A stretch of DNA of 64,000 nucleotides. It comes from Forficula auricularia. Its lineage: Eukaryota > Arthropoda > Insecta > Dermaptera > Forficulidae. The stretch spans positions 12,853,952 through 12,917,951 of the forward strand of contig JALMQS010000187.1 of the NCBI GenBank assembly GCA_024734495.1, read 5' to 3'. Numbering within the stretch: position 1 is the stretch's first letter; each line of letters opens with the position of its first letter. Position numbers and translations under genes: made by a program. Below, one piece after another: positions 20,948-33,100 of the stretch. The notes under the pieces are model-generated. The model was not told the origin of the DNA. It ran no database searches and worked only from the letters and a program-made list of their open reading frames with translations.

Positions 20948-21690
20948 AACCGACTTCAAAAAAGGAGGAGGTTCTCTATTCGATTGAATTTTTTTTTTTT
21001 TTTGTGCCTATGTTACCTCATATCTCCGCCAATTGTCAACCGATTTTGAAAATTTTTTTTGCATTGGGTCCAGTCTAGCTTCCGATTGGTCCCATTTTTT
21101 TTTCGATTTTTTTTCATAGGTATTAGACCTTTTTTATTAGGTTTGTTTAGGTTTGTTTAGACCTAACCTCTTTGTTTATGAACCGATTTCGATGGTTCTT
21201 TTTTTATCCGAAAGGGGGTGTCTTAGGGATGGTGTCATATTAATTTGGTCAAGTTCTGATGATATAATCACTATTAATAACATCACTAAAAAGAGAAAAA
21301 TAAAAAATTTTTAAGAAAAAAATAAAAACCGACTTCAAAAAATTAAGTGCAACAAATATAAAAATACACTAAAAGGTATAAAATAATTATTATCTTATTT
21401 AGTTACAACTAAACGACGAAATATTAACACGAAATTACTTTTGAAGTTGGTGCCAAACATATACCTTTTATGAATCGCACTCGACGGATCTTACTTAGTA
21501 CGTTTGGCGGGTACGCTCGCTTATAGGTATAGTTTGTTTGGCACCGACTTTAAAAAGTAATTTCGTGTTAATATTTCGTCGTTTAGTTGTAACTAAATAA
21601 GATAATAATTATTTTATACCTTTTAGTGTATTTTTATATTTGTTGCACTTAATTTTTGAAGTCGGTTTTTATTTTTTCTTAAAAATTTTT
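20948..21690. mobile_element. Non-autonomous foldback element inserted in Helitron A
   Basis: Begins AACCGACTTCAAAAAAGGAG and ends with the reverse complement of AAAACCGACTTCAAAAA plus a T-rich tail. A long inverted repeat (21328-21441 against 21553-21670) forms its right part. Helitron C carries the uninterrupted site (GATTTTCGATTATTATGG near 47380), which fixes the insertion. A partial copy lies at 23333-23830. Confidence 0.85.
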
Positions 21691-21905
21691 TCGATTATTA
21701 TGGTCATCCAGAAAATAAAATTTGAATTTTTATGATTAAGTAAGATTTTTAAATGTCTAATTAAAAGTTCCCAATGATCAAATAAATTATACAAACAATA
21801 GTTTAATTATTATTAATTTTTAAAAATGAACGCTAAATTGGCAGATTTTACAATCTATAAATATTAATCTGTTAAAATCTTTGTATACAGTGAAATAATA
21901 TAAAA

Positions 21906-22741
21906 ATGCCTGCACGACGTATTAACATCGGTCGGACTACTCGACGAAATCAAAATTCACAAAGATTTCTAGCAAATCTCACACCAGCACAACGAGCGCA
22001 AACACAAGAAAGAACACGAATACGGGTGGCAGGTAACCGTGCAGAAGAAACGGAGGAACAACGAAACGAACGTCTAGCCACTATGAGGGTATTAAGGAGA
22101 ACATCACGTAATTATACAACAGATGTAAATAGACGTTTAAGTCAGTTGACTAATAGATTGCAAATGCAAACAACCAGAGCATTACAATTATCATCATATC
22201 ATCGAGTTGCATTCAATTATGATCCTGCAATTGAATATTGTGCTCAAGCTGAAATTGTGATTGGTAACATGGATAACATTCTTTAGAATGCAATTTTTGC
22301 CATGCTTTAAAATTTAAAAATGAAACGGTAGGAATGTGTTGTTCATCAGGAAAAGTTGTTTTGCCAGCATTAAATGCACCACCGGAACCTTTGAAATCAT
22401 TAATGTCAGGAGAAAATGCAGAATCAAAATTATTTTTAAAAATAATCAGAAAAATAAATTCCTGTTTTCAAATGTCTTCTTTCGCTGCAAAAATTATTCC
22501 TAACATTAATGCACAAGGTGTCAATTACAATACAACGTTTAAAATACAGGGACAAGTGTATCATCAGATTGGCTCTTTGCTTCCACTAGCGAATGAAACT
22601 CCGAAATTCTTACAAATATATTTCATGGGAGACGAAGATGAGCAAGTTAATGTTCGTTGTCAATTTCAACACATCCGAAAAATTCAGGAACGATTAATTG
22701 TATCAACATTAGAAACTTTTTTGGCAGAAAATAATCACCTC
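21906..22741 (+). pseudogene. Helitron A Rep N-terminal region
   Basis: Matches the start of the Helitron C protein: MPARRINIGRTTRRNQNSQR, a basic, Arg/Gln-rich helical leader, then a CCxxC-type finger region (FCHALKFKNE, GMCCSSGK) and FKIQGQVYHQIGSLLP. An 8-base insertion after ATGGATAA introduces an early stop near 22286. The frame resumes at about 22292 and then runs into foreign PLE sequence. No Rep or helicase domain remains. Confidence 0.85.
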
Positions 22742-22890
22742 AAGATCATCTCCTACTTGAAATCAGCCATGCACCCGAAAAAGAAGCTTTAAATTTGTAT
22801 TTTAAATTGAGATTGAAATATTCCACTGCAAATAAAAACATCTGGTTCCACAAAACATGCCGCTCCGAGAACCTCATTCCAAGATATCTA
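22742..22890 (+). pseudogene. PLE N-terminal coding fragment (5' of Helitron B)
   Basis: An open stretch of 49 codons ends with IWFHKTCRSENLIPRYL exactly at 22890, the base before the Helitron B terminus. Reading continues in frame at 35413. The F..C...N..P pattern resembles the PLE N-terminal region upstream of the RT. It abuts Helitron A without the PLE start codon, so the 5' end is lost. Confidence 0.6.
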
Positions 22891-23332
22891 TCTATATATA
22901 TAAAAATCAATCTGTGTTCGTTGGTTGGTTGGTTCCAATGAACTTCGACACCGTTTATCCGATTGAGATGAAATTTTGAACACATATTATCACACTACCG
23001 CGGATCTACCTGATATAGTTTCATCAATTTAAAATTAATTTCATTTTTCAATTTTATTCAAAGGCCATAAATTTTATTCAAAGGTCTAAAGGGGTCAAAA
23101 AAGGTTAAAAATGGTCACGCCGGCAAACAATAAAAAACCCCTCTTCACAAAGGAAGTTAGCCTTTTTTTCATCAAAGTCCAGGTATAATTCTAAGCCTTT
23201 AGTTAAGCCCCTTTGTGCATTTGTCTATTAATACAATAACCAATACTGCATTCTTTCCCCCTACCATGTACGTTCTTCCCAAATGAACTTCACTTATACA
23301 TTTGTTTCCAATTTTATATTTAGTTTTCTTTT

Positions 23333-23830
23333 TAACCGACTTCAAAAAAAGGAGGAGGTTCATCTCTATTCGACTGATTTTTTTTGTGCCTATGTTACCT
23401 CATATCTCCGCCAATTGTGGACCGATTTTGAAATTTTTTTGCATTGGGTCCAGTCTACCTTCCGATTGGTGCCATTTTTTTTATAGGTATTAGACCTTTT
23501 TTGTTAGGTTTGTTCAGGACTAACTTCTTTGTTTATGAACCGATTTCGATGATTCTTTTTTTATTGGAAAGGGGGTATCTTAGGGATTGTTCAATATTAA
23601 TTTGGTCAAGTTCTGATGATATGATCACTATTAATAACATCACTAAAAAGAGAAAAATAAAAAATTTTAAGAAAAAAATAAAACCGACTTCAAAAAATTA
23701 AACGCAACAAATAAAATACACTAAAAGGTATAAAATAATTATTATCTTATTTAGTTACAACTAAACGTCGAAATATTAACATGAAATTACTTTTTTAAGT
23801 CGGTGCCAAACATATACCTTTTATGAAATG
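23333..23830. mobile_element. Partial copy of the foldback element of Helitron A
   Basis: Matches the left part of 20948-21470, from AACCGACTTCAAAAAAAGGA through ACAACTAAACGTCGAAATAT, but stops at ACCTTTTATGAA without the right arm. Small open frames inside are not genes. Confidence 0.8.
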
Positions 23831-24075
23831 AAAAATAGTTTTTAAGGAAATTGGTGTAAGTACTTGGTGAAACATTTTTTAAAATTATTGGATAAAAATT
23901 CTTAGTAGATTTCACATTAGGTTAGTCACCCGAAATATATATATCGAGATTAAAGATTCTCCAAAAATAAATTCGTTTTATTTTTTATATCTTAATGTGA
24001 AACCTACCAAGAATTTTTATCGAAGAAATGAAAAATGTTTCCCCTAGAACCGACACCAAATTCTTTAAAGATTGT
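23830..24075. repeat. PLE-type foldback, hammerhead core mostly lost
   Basis: The arms carry TTGGTGTAAGTACTTGGTGA on the left and CTAGAACCGACACCAAATTC on the right, with the GTGAAACCTACC core. Between them TCACCCGAAATATATATATC keeps the stem II 3' side, GAAA and stem III of the 1134-type ribozyme, but CTGANGA is deleted. Confidence 0.65.
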
Positions 24076-24084
24076 ATACATTCA

Positions 24085-24600
24085 AGTTAAAGGTATAAAC
24101 AGGGACGGACTAAGAGAAAATTTTACTACAAGCATGAAATATTTTTGCGCCCCCCCCCCCCCCCAGCAAATTTGGCAACAATCATAATAGAACAATATAC
24201 ATGTATAGGTATATAGTATACATATAAGTTAAAGGTATAAACAGGGCCGGACAAAGAGAAAATTTTACTACAAGCATGAAATATTTTTGCGCCCCCCCCC
24301 CCCACCCAGCAAATTTAGCAGCAATCATAATAGAACAATATGCATGTATAGGTATATAGTATACATATAAGTTAAAGGTATAAACAGGGCCGGACAAAGA
24401 GAAAATTTTACTACAAGCATGAAATATTTTTGCGCCCCCCCCCCACCACCCAGCAAATTTAGCAGCAATCATAATAGAACAATATGCATGTATAGGTATA
24501 TAGTATACATATAAGTTAAAGGTATAAACAGGGCCGGACAAAGAGAAAATTTTACTACAAGCATGAAATATTTTTGGCCCCCCCCCCCCCAGCAAATTTA
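24085..24600 (+). repeat. Minisatellite, about 143-bp unit with poly-C tracts
   Basis: AGTTAAAGGTATAAACAGGG recurs at 24085, 24227, 24370 and 24514. Each unit contains ACAGGG(C/A)CGGAC followed by a C-run of 8-14. The last unit is interrupted by the LINE poly-A tail at 24602. Open frames through it are repeats only. Confidence 0.9.
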
Positions 24601-24871
24601 GTTTTTTTTTTTTTTTTTTTTAATGCAATCGAATGCAAGAAGGGGTGCACCAGTAAAGATGTAGCCCCTATGGATCTCGAAAGACCCTTGCATTACCGAA
24701 GAGAAGGGAAAGTTGTTTAAGTGAGAGGGTGTAGACGTAGGTGTCTATGCACCCTGGTTTTGAAGGTTTGAAGATCATAGGTGCTGGGAAAGATAGAGGC
24801 TGGGAGAGAGTTCCAGTTCCTTGACGTCATGGGGATATATGAATTCGCGAATGAAGTGGTCCGGCACTTTT

Positions 24872-26480
24872 CTAATTTGACCGCGAAAGAGTGTTGGGAG
24901 TCGGCAAAACGTGTGCTGCGTGCAAAGCATGCTTTGGGGGAATTATTGATTTTATCTCATCAGAGCACCTGCCGTGATAGTATCTATAGAAAAGGGAAAG
25001 GGCGGAGACATCTCTTCGATGAGCCAGCGAGTCGAGGGAGTCGGTGAGGGTAGAATCGTCAATTAGCCTGACGGCTCGTTTCTGAATTGCATCAAGGGTA
25101 GCAAGAGAATATTTTGAGGCTCCTCTCCACAGATGAGAGCCGTATTCGAGATAGGGGCGGATTTGGGCCTTGTAGATGGTGAGAAGTTGTGGGGGTTTGT
25201 AAAATCGCTTGGACCTGAATAAGAAGCCAATCTTCCTTGCTGCAGATTTCGCCACAGAGGAGATGTGTTCATTCCAAGACAGGTCAGATGCGACAGAGAC
25301 GCCCAACATGGATAGGCTGTCACACATTTTCAGGGTATTCGAATCGAAGTGAATATCAGGGAAATCTCTATTTTCGCGCCTAGAAATTAGACAACATTGA
25401 GTCTTGTTTGAATTGAAGTTAACTAAATTTTGAGAGCCCCATTTATTCAGTTTGTCTAGGTCGAGAGTAATTGAGGAGGCAATATTGATTCGATTATTCG
25501 GGAGAGAGGGTTTGCCGTGTAGAGTGCTATCGTCGGCGTAACAATGAGTGGGGTTTGCCGTTTGATCAATAAGGTCGTTTATATAAATAAGGAAGAGTGT
25601 GGAGGAGATTACAGAGCCTTGGGGAACACCAGAGTTTGTGGAGAACGATTCAGAAGATGTTCCATCCACCACAACTTTTATACTTCGGTTTGTCAGAAAG
25701 CTTTCAATCCATTTGCGAAGTGTTGGTGTGAATCCAAAGGCTGGTAGTTTGGCAAGAAGATTTTTGTGCCAAACCTGGTCAAAAGCTTTGGAGATATCAA
25801 GGGCTACAGCGAGGGTTTCTTTTCCGGCCTCTAGAGTATTGTTCAAGGTGTGGGTGACATAGGTTAAGATGTCGCCTGTGGAACGATTTTGTCTGAATCC
25901 ATATTGCCTATCGTGAATTAATTTATTGTTTTCTAAGTGATGAAGGACGTGTTGGTTTATGACTAATTCCATTAATTTGGAAAGAACAGAGGTGATCGAG
26001 ATAGGCCTGTAATTAGAGATTTGTGATGTGTCTCCTTTTTTAGGAATAGGTGTGACTCTGGCTATTTTCCAGCTTTTGGGGAATATGCCCGACTCGTAAG
26101 AGAGTTGGAATAGCTTGGATAAGATAGGGGCAAGTTCAGGGGCGCATTTTTTAATGAGAATTGGTGGGATGTTATCCGGGCCTGCGGCGGATTTGGAATT
26201 TAATTTATTAATGGCTTTTATGATTATTTGGGGCCTGAAAATTATTTTGCCCATGAGGTTGGTTTGGGGGGTATAGTGGGCGGGTTAAGCCCTTTGTCAT
26301 CTAAAGTGGAGTTAGTTGCGAAATAGGATGCTAGTGATTCTGGCTTTTTCAGCGGGGGTCGTGGCTACTGAACCATTTGGGTGAAAGAGGGGCGGAAGTG
26401 AGGGGGACGCGAAATTTCTATTTATTGCCTTGTGTAACGAGAAAAAGGCCCGTTTTTCCATTGGGGCAAGATGCGAGACG
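24872..26480 (-). pseudogene. LINE-3 reverse transcriptase
   Basis: RT motifs in order: KSAAGPDNIPPILIKK, NYRPISITSVLSKLME, YGFRQNRSTGDIL, VALDISKAFDQVWH (motif A), SGVPQGSVISSTLF (motif B), HCYADDSTLHG (motif C, YADD) and LGVSVASDLSWNEHI. The frame from 26254 to 24872 is open over 460 residues and catalytically complete. The stretch 26255-26480 continues the linker (HKAINRNFASPSLPP) in pieces broken by stops. No RNase H follows, placing it with jockey/CR1-like rather than I-type LINEs. Confidence 0.85.
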
Positions 26481-26485
26481 GTCAG

Positions 26486-27660
26486 CTATCCTCTGGTCGA
26501 ATGATTTCTTTGCCTCAGTGATGAGCTTTTTTGCATGAGCTTCGCGATTCTGGTAAACGCAACTCGGTCACATTCTAGCTGTGAAAGCTGCCATTTCTGA
26601 AAAGATTTGTTTTTTCCACGGACGGAATCTGCGCATTGCTCTACTAAACCAAGGCTTAGAATCCTTGTTCCCTTTAATCCAATTTTGAGGGGATATAGGT
26701 TTCTAAGCCTCATTTGAATTGCCTCGTTAAGGGCGTCTGCGAATTCTGAAGCGTTTTTATCTCTGATGCAGAGTTCATTCCACTGGTAAGCGGCAAAAAA
26801 GTTACGCATGTCATTCCAATTAATGTTAACGTTATCGACTAGCCATATTTTTCTGGGGTTGAGTGGGGTGACGGGGGTTTTGGTAAATTGGCGGAGGTTT
26901 TAATTTTTATCAGATTGTGGTCAGATTTACCTAAAGGGGCCGAAATTTTTGCTTCATAGGACGAAGGGTGGGAAGTGATGAAAAGATCGAGAAGATTGGA
27001 TTTTTTCATTGGCTTTGTCTGGGATTCTTGTGGGGCCGTTAATAATTTGGTGAGGCCACACGCCGTTGAGAAGATTTCAGCGTCGGAGCCTGCGGGGGAA
27101 TTATGGCTAGAAAATTTTAGCCAATTTTTGTTGGTGGATTGTTGAAGTCACCTGGGAAAGATATTTCAGAAGATGGAAATTCTTTCAGGATATTGCAATG
27201 GCACTCAAGGAGGTAGTCAAAAAATTGTTTGTATCTGGGGTCTTTGGGGGCAAAGTATATTATGCAGAAAAATTTAGTTGAATGGCTCTAACGGATTTTG
27301 ATCCATATGGCATCGAATTCATTGGATTCCAGATTAGTTAAACGCCTACTAGGGATGTCCTTTCTAATATAACAGCAGACCCCTCCTTTTTTTCGAAATT
27401 TTGAATGAAGTGTATAGTTTTTCGAATTGGTAGCTACGACCGTTAGATTTATTCGCGTCAATTATAGTTTCGGATAAGCCTACAAAGAGCAGGTTTTTCA
27501 TGTTCGAGATGTTGAAATACGCTCGTGTAAATTGAATCTGCAGATAGACTATGAATGCTTGGTAGAAATTGATTTTAATTGATGTCATTAGTAAGGAGAG
27601 TTTGAGGTGGAAATGAAAAGGGTGACAAGAAAAGTAAAGATAAGAGAGCCGGTAAACCAA
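26486..27660 (-). pseudogene. LINE-3 endonuclease and linker, decayed
   Basis: Scattered frames encode SETIIDANKSNGRSYQF and GLLLY (27364-27500), then IPSRRLTNLESNEFDAIW, FCIIYFAPKDPRYKQFF, ISFPGDFNNPP (the GDFN catalytic motif, here PGDFN) and, further on, WNELCIRDKNASEFADALNE from the linker. Several stops and frameshifts break it. APE-type endonuclease is clear from the order and the GDFN motif. Confidence 0.65.
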
Positions 27661-27700
27661 TTAAAACTCCGAACTTGATATATTTTTGAATATATTCAAT

Positions 27701-29262
27701 ATTAGTGAGCTCTTAGAAATTGGACAGTGGCTTTTCCACCAAGCGATTTGAAAAGGCTTAAATCTACCACTTGGATTTATTGTTAGTAGGGGAAAAATTA
27801 TGAGCTATTTAATAAATTGCTAGATTGAGTCTTAACACTAAAATTGAGTTGATGTTGTTAGTGAGGAGAAGAATTATTTGTTATTATTTTTAAATACTAG
27901 ATTTTATAATAGATAATATTTTAAATTATAAGATTATTATGTATAGAGATTATTATATAATTATTAGCGGAACAATTAATATTTAGGCGACCGTGCAATA
28001 ACAAGAAAATGATATTAACAAAAAGATAACGAGAATACGAGTGAAAAAGTTAAAGGTAATATTTAAGATTTAAAATAAAAGATATTAGTTGAGTTTATTT
28101 ATAGAACAATTATTGTTTAGAAACTGTGTAATAATAGAATATATAATATTAATAAAATGCAGTTTATTTAAAAATATATATATTATGTATTTAGAAATGA
28201 AAATTGTATGTTATTAGTATTTAATAACTACTTCTAGAACCGATATACATAGTGTTTACAATAGATATGAGCTATAAAATTATGAGTTAAGATAATATTT
28301 AAAATTTACTTAGATACTAGCGTTTATAATAGATATATTATAAATTATAAGTTAGGGTAATATTTAAAATTTAAAATAGGTTGTTAGTTGAAGTTATTAT
28401 AGAATTATTATAGAACAATTAATATTTAAAAACCTTGCAATAGTAAATAAATAATATTAATAAAATGAAGTTTATTTAAAAATATATATAAACGTATATA
28501 TTTAAAAATGAAAAAAAATGTGTTCGCGATGGAAATATTTGTTAGTTGAAAGGAGATGATTTAAGACGGGTTGAGGGGAAGGCTATAAGGGGTTTGGGCG
28601 ACAAGTGACCAGTGTCAAGTGTAGAGAGGATGAGTTGACGATTCACATGTGTTCACCAGATGTGATATTAGATCTGTGACAAAGAGAACAATAGAAAAAT
28701 ATGAAATTTATTTAAATAAATTAGTGGCAAGGTAAAATAAATAGTTTTTTTTATATTATTGAATTAAGCGAGAAATTCTAAGGAGTATCGTGCAAGTAAA
28801 ATATATAAAATCTGCCTGGAAATTGAAGAAAATTGCGATCGCTATGGAGCACTCAGCAGGTAGGACTTCATCCAATGTCATCCGAGGCGAGACAATTGTT
28901 TGATTGGTTGGTGAAGTCTCTGGTATAACAGACTTTGGAGTAGAAGTTTACCTCAGGAGCCAACGTACATTCGATAGGTCCCGTAAATTCATGCTGTCTA
29001 TTATTGGAAAGGTGTTTTTATTTTTTGTTACTTGAAGGAAACACTTTAGTATATAAAACCTTCCGGGACAATTTTGGTGAGGCTCGGGCAAGTCTAGGTT
29101 TGTGCCAGCTGCTCGGCAAAAAATGTTTCAATGGACTTCGACACCGTTTATCCGATTGAGATGAAAGGTGCCATTTTTTTTATAAGTATTAGACCTTTTT
29201 TGTTAGGTTTGTTCAGGACTAACTTCTTTGTGTTTTGCGCCCCCCCCCCACCCCCTACCTAT
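27701..29262. other. Non-coding AT-rich stretch within Helitron B
   Basis: Imperfect internal repeats of TTTATAATAGATATA and AATATTTAAAATTTA occupy 27880-28500. 28530-28740 is G-richer and may be the LINE-3 5' region. 29130-29235 is a mosaic joining Helitron leader text (GACTTCGACACCGTTTATCC) to foldback text (TTAGACCTTTTTTGTTAGGT) and a C-run. No gene. Confidence 0.5.
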
Positions 29263-29420
29263 CTATCTATCTATATCTATATAATGCGCTTCTACGCCGT
29301 TTATGCGATTGATATGTAATTTTGAACACATATTTATCACACTCCCGCGGATGTACCTGATATAGTATCATCTATTTAAAATGAATTTCAATTTCACTTT
29401 TATTCAACGGCCCTAAATTT
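29263..29420 (+). repeat. Second Helitron-type 5' terminal sequence
   Basis: CTATCTATATCTATATAATG followed by GAACACATATTTATCACACT and CGCGGATGTACCTGATATAG closely matches 22890-23040. It is either the true 5' end of the Rep-bearing element or an internal duplication. Confidence 0.6.
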
Positions 29421-29784
29421 TTATTTAATTCCCCGCAACAACACAGACACAACAGCAGATTGTAATCCCCGCCTAAACACCGACCAATAGGAAGACAACG
29501 TTTTGACAGAGCAATGTAACTATAAGATATAATTATAATTGTTTGACAACGTTTTTACACAGCAAGAATACTGATATATAATATTTAATTATAATTGTTT
29601 ATGGTGTTAATTTTATTTTTTGTATCTAAATTACTACAACGAAATAAAGGACCTAAAATTTGGATTTCTCTTTATAGGTATAATTGTATATAAGTAATGT
29701 TAATAATTTATGATATGTCATATAAATAACTAATAAATTTTCTTTATAGATGAAACTCGAATTTTATTTACCATATCTATATAT

Positions 29785-30065
29785 ATAAATTAAAATTCCC
29801 ACCTTTTAAATTCAACAAATCTTAATTTAATCAGATATTATATATATCAGATTATATTATAATATCAGATAATCAGATATTTAAAAACCTGTTGCTATTG
29901 AAATCTACGAATAAAATAACTAATTTTTCTATTCTAATATTGTTTTAGGTAAGATAACTCAAATTAAGATTATATGTCAATATTTTTGTAAATACGTTTT
30001 AATTTAATAAAAATCTAATTTTGTTTTAGCATTCGAATAAAGTTGTTTTATTTACAAACTTACAT
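29785..30065 (+). repeat. LTR remnant related to gypsy-3
   Basis: Shares TTAAAATTCCCACCTTTTAA, AAAAACCTGTTGCTATTGAA and GAATAAAGTTGTTTTATTT with 53095-53545. No coding sequence between, so probably a solo LTR. Confidence 0.55.
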
Positions 30066-30174
30066 ATATATAAATATATATATATTTATATATATAGATT
30101 CGTTTTCAATAGAAGGAGATTTTAGATTTTAGAAGCGGATTTTTTTCCTTCCTCTCTAAACTGCTGTGTTCGGA

Positions 30175-33100
30175 ATGCCACCCAAAAAATCAAACATTGG
30201 AAGATCAGACAGAAAAGCCCGTAGAGCTTCTGCCACATCCCAAACGCGAGACGCACGTCGAGAAAGTGAGAGGCTCAGAATCTCTGCTTCAAGAGCTTCT
30301 GCCACATCCCAAACGCGAGACGCACGTCGAGAAAGTGAGCGGCTCAGAATCTCTGCTTCAAGAGCTTCTGCCACATCCCAAACGCGAGACGCACTTCGAG
30401 AAAGTGAGCGGCTCAGAATCTCTGCTTCAAGAGCTGCTGAAACACGCCAACAGCGAGACGCACGACTTGAAGCTGGACGCTTACGAGAGCGTCAATCAAG
30501 TTCGAGAATAGATCTCAAGAAAGAGGCGTTCAGATATGACCCGACAGTCGATTACTCCGCAGATGTATCGCTCGACTTCGGAACAATGAGTACTGTTTGT
30601 CAACATTGCAATGCTTTGAGGTTTCGACACGAACAGCCAGGATTATGTTGTGCTAGCGGAAAGGTCAAATTACCACAATTGACACAGCCACCAGAGCCAC
30701 TGGCATCATTGCTTTCTGGCCAAGATCCTCGATCGAAGCATTTCTTAAAGAATATACAAAGCTACAACAATTCCTTTAATATGACATCGTTTGGGGCGAA
30801 TATTATCGGTAAACAAGGTTTTAACCCGACTTTTAAGGTAAATTCTTTGCAGGTTATTTTAAATACACACATAACATAATATAGGGTCATCGAGGCTCAT
30901 AAATCAATAATTTGTCTTCGATTTTACAGATTCAAGGACAAATTCACCATCGTGCAGGAGCATTGCTGCCGCCAGTGAATGCTGGTCACAAATTCCTTCA
31001 GATTTATTTCCTTGGAAATTCTAATGATGAAATCAATCAACGTTGTATCATCGGTCATTCGGTAAAGCGAGAGATTATTGCGGAACTGCAACAACTCTTA
31101 CATGAACACAATCAATTGGTCAAATTGTTCAAGACTGCACTAGAAATGATGTCTTCTGATGACCACAAAATAGTGATCAGAGCAGACAAAAGGCCGCCAG
31201 GCGAACATGAAAGGCGCTTCAATGCACCGACGTTGAATGAAGTTGCCGTTGTGGTTGTTGGCGAGAATTTGTCCTCTCGCGACATTGTGGTTCGGCGGCG
31301 TGATGGTCATAACCTTCATCGTATCTGCGAAACACATCGTTCGTATGATGCATTACAATATCCGCTGATATTTTGCGGAGGAGAGGATGGATATCATTTT
31401 TTGATCAAGATGATTAATCCTTTAACCGGTACGTAGAAATGTTTTTTATATTTTTCCAATTCGGTTATTAACAAAAGTTTATTATTCATTTACAGGTCTA
31501 GAAACAAACAAAAAGGTCAGCTCGATGAATTTTTATGCCTACCGTTTGATGATTCGTCGAAACGAGGACAATCACATATTTAAATGCAGAAGATTGTTTC
31601 AACAGTTCGTCGTTGATATGTATGTCAAAATCGAAACGGAGCGTCTGACATTTATACGTTTAAATCAGCGAAAATTGCGTACGGAAGAATACGCTCATCT
31701 GCGTGATGCCATGGATGTAGATGGAAATGCAAACAGTGTTGGCCGGCTAACCATTTTGCCAGCGACGTATATTGGAAGCCCGAGGCACATGCACGAATAC
31801 ACACAAGATGCGATGACCTACGTGCGCCAATACGGTCGGCCAGACTTATTCATCACTTTCACTTGCAACCCAAAATGGATCGAAATCACGCAGCTGTTAC
31901 TACCCGGTCAATTATCCACCGATCGCCAGGACATTACAGCACGAGTATTCAAACAGAAACTCAAGGCGCTCATGGACTTCATTGTGAAGTGTCATGTCTT
32001 CGGAGACGTGCGATGTTGGATGTACACTGTGGAATGGCAGAAAAGAGGGCTGCCTCATGCGCATATACTCCTGTGGATGGTCGATAAAATAAGACCGGAT
32101 GAAGTTAACGCCATCATTTCCGCAGAAATTCCTGATCCCGAAATAGATCCAGAGTTGTATGAAGTAGTGACTACGAATATGATTCATGGTCCGTGTGGCA
32201 ATCACAACCGGAAATCGCCGTGCATGATCGATAACAAATGCTCCAAACATTATCCACGTGCTTTGTTGGCTGACACAATCACAGGCAAAGACGGTTACCC
32301 CCTGTATCGTCGTCGCTCTGCAGAGGATAACGGCAGAACGATTACGTTGAAACTGAAAAATAAGCACGTTGTAGTGGATAACAGCTGGATTGTTCCGTAT
32401 TCGCCGCTGCTTTCCAAAACATTCAAAGCCCATTGCAATGTTGAGTACTGCAATTCAGTCAAGTCCATAAAATACGTGTGCAAGTACGTCACGAAAGGAA
32501 GCGACATGGCTGTATTCGGTATTGCAGCTCCAGATGCCAACGATGAAGTTTCGCGATATCAGATGGGGCGATATGTCAGCAGCAGTGAGGCGTTTTGGAG
32601 AATATATTCATTCTCGATACACGAACGTCATCCCACTGTGGTCCATTTAGCTGTGCACCTGGAGAATGGACAACGTGTTTATTTCACGGCAGCAAACGCA
32701 GCCCAGAGATCTGAACGACCACCGGCGACAACGCTAACAAGCTTCTTCGCGACATGCGCAAGTGATCCATTTGCAAAAACACTGCTTTACTCGGAGATGC
32801 CGAGATATTTCACATGGAACGGATCATCAAAACAATTCCAACGTCGGAAACAAGGAGAGCCTGTTCCTGGATACGTGAATGTATATTCAACAGATGCATT
32901 GGGGCGCATTTACGCAGTTCATCCAAGCAATGACGAATGTTTTTATCTGCGTTTGTTATTGGTTAATGTTCGTGGACCGACTTCATTTGAATTTCTACGA
33001 ACTGTCAATGGTGAGTTGTGCGCAACTTATCGAGAAGCCTGTCAATGTTTACATTTGCTCGAGGATGACAATCATTGGGATCACACACTCGGTGATGCTG

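Larger units (their letters stand above)
18879..22741 (+). mobile_element. Helitron A, 5' half only
   Basis: Starts with TCTATATATATAAAATCC after an A, the same terminus as Helitron C at 45241. The two elements are collinear through the 5' leader, a roughly 118-bp tandem array and the first part of the Rep ORF. After CTC at 22741, similarity stops within the Rep N-terminus and a PLE begins. Copy A also contains two foldbacks that copy C lacks (19302-19490 and 20948-21690). Confidence 0.85.
24602..27700 (-). mobile_element. LINE-3: jockey/CR1-type non-LTR retrotransposon
   Basis: A T-run of about 21 at 24602-24622 is the poly-A tail of a minus-strand element. Upstream (minus order) lie endonuclease remnants, a linker and an RT without RNase H. 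The 5' limit is uncertain: coding similarity ends near 27600 and the AT-rich sequence to about 29100 could be a 5' UTR or unrelated. It is inserted in the last minisatellite unit. Confidence 0.8.

Noticed and set aside
24182..24595. 137-codon open frame
   Set aside because: It is a translation of the 143-bp minisatellite, with three repeated blocks and poly-Gly from the C-runs.
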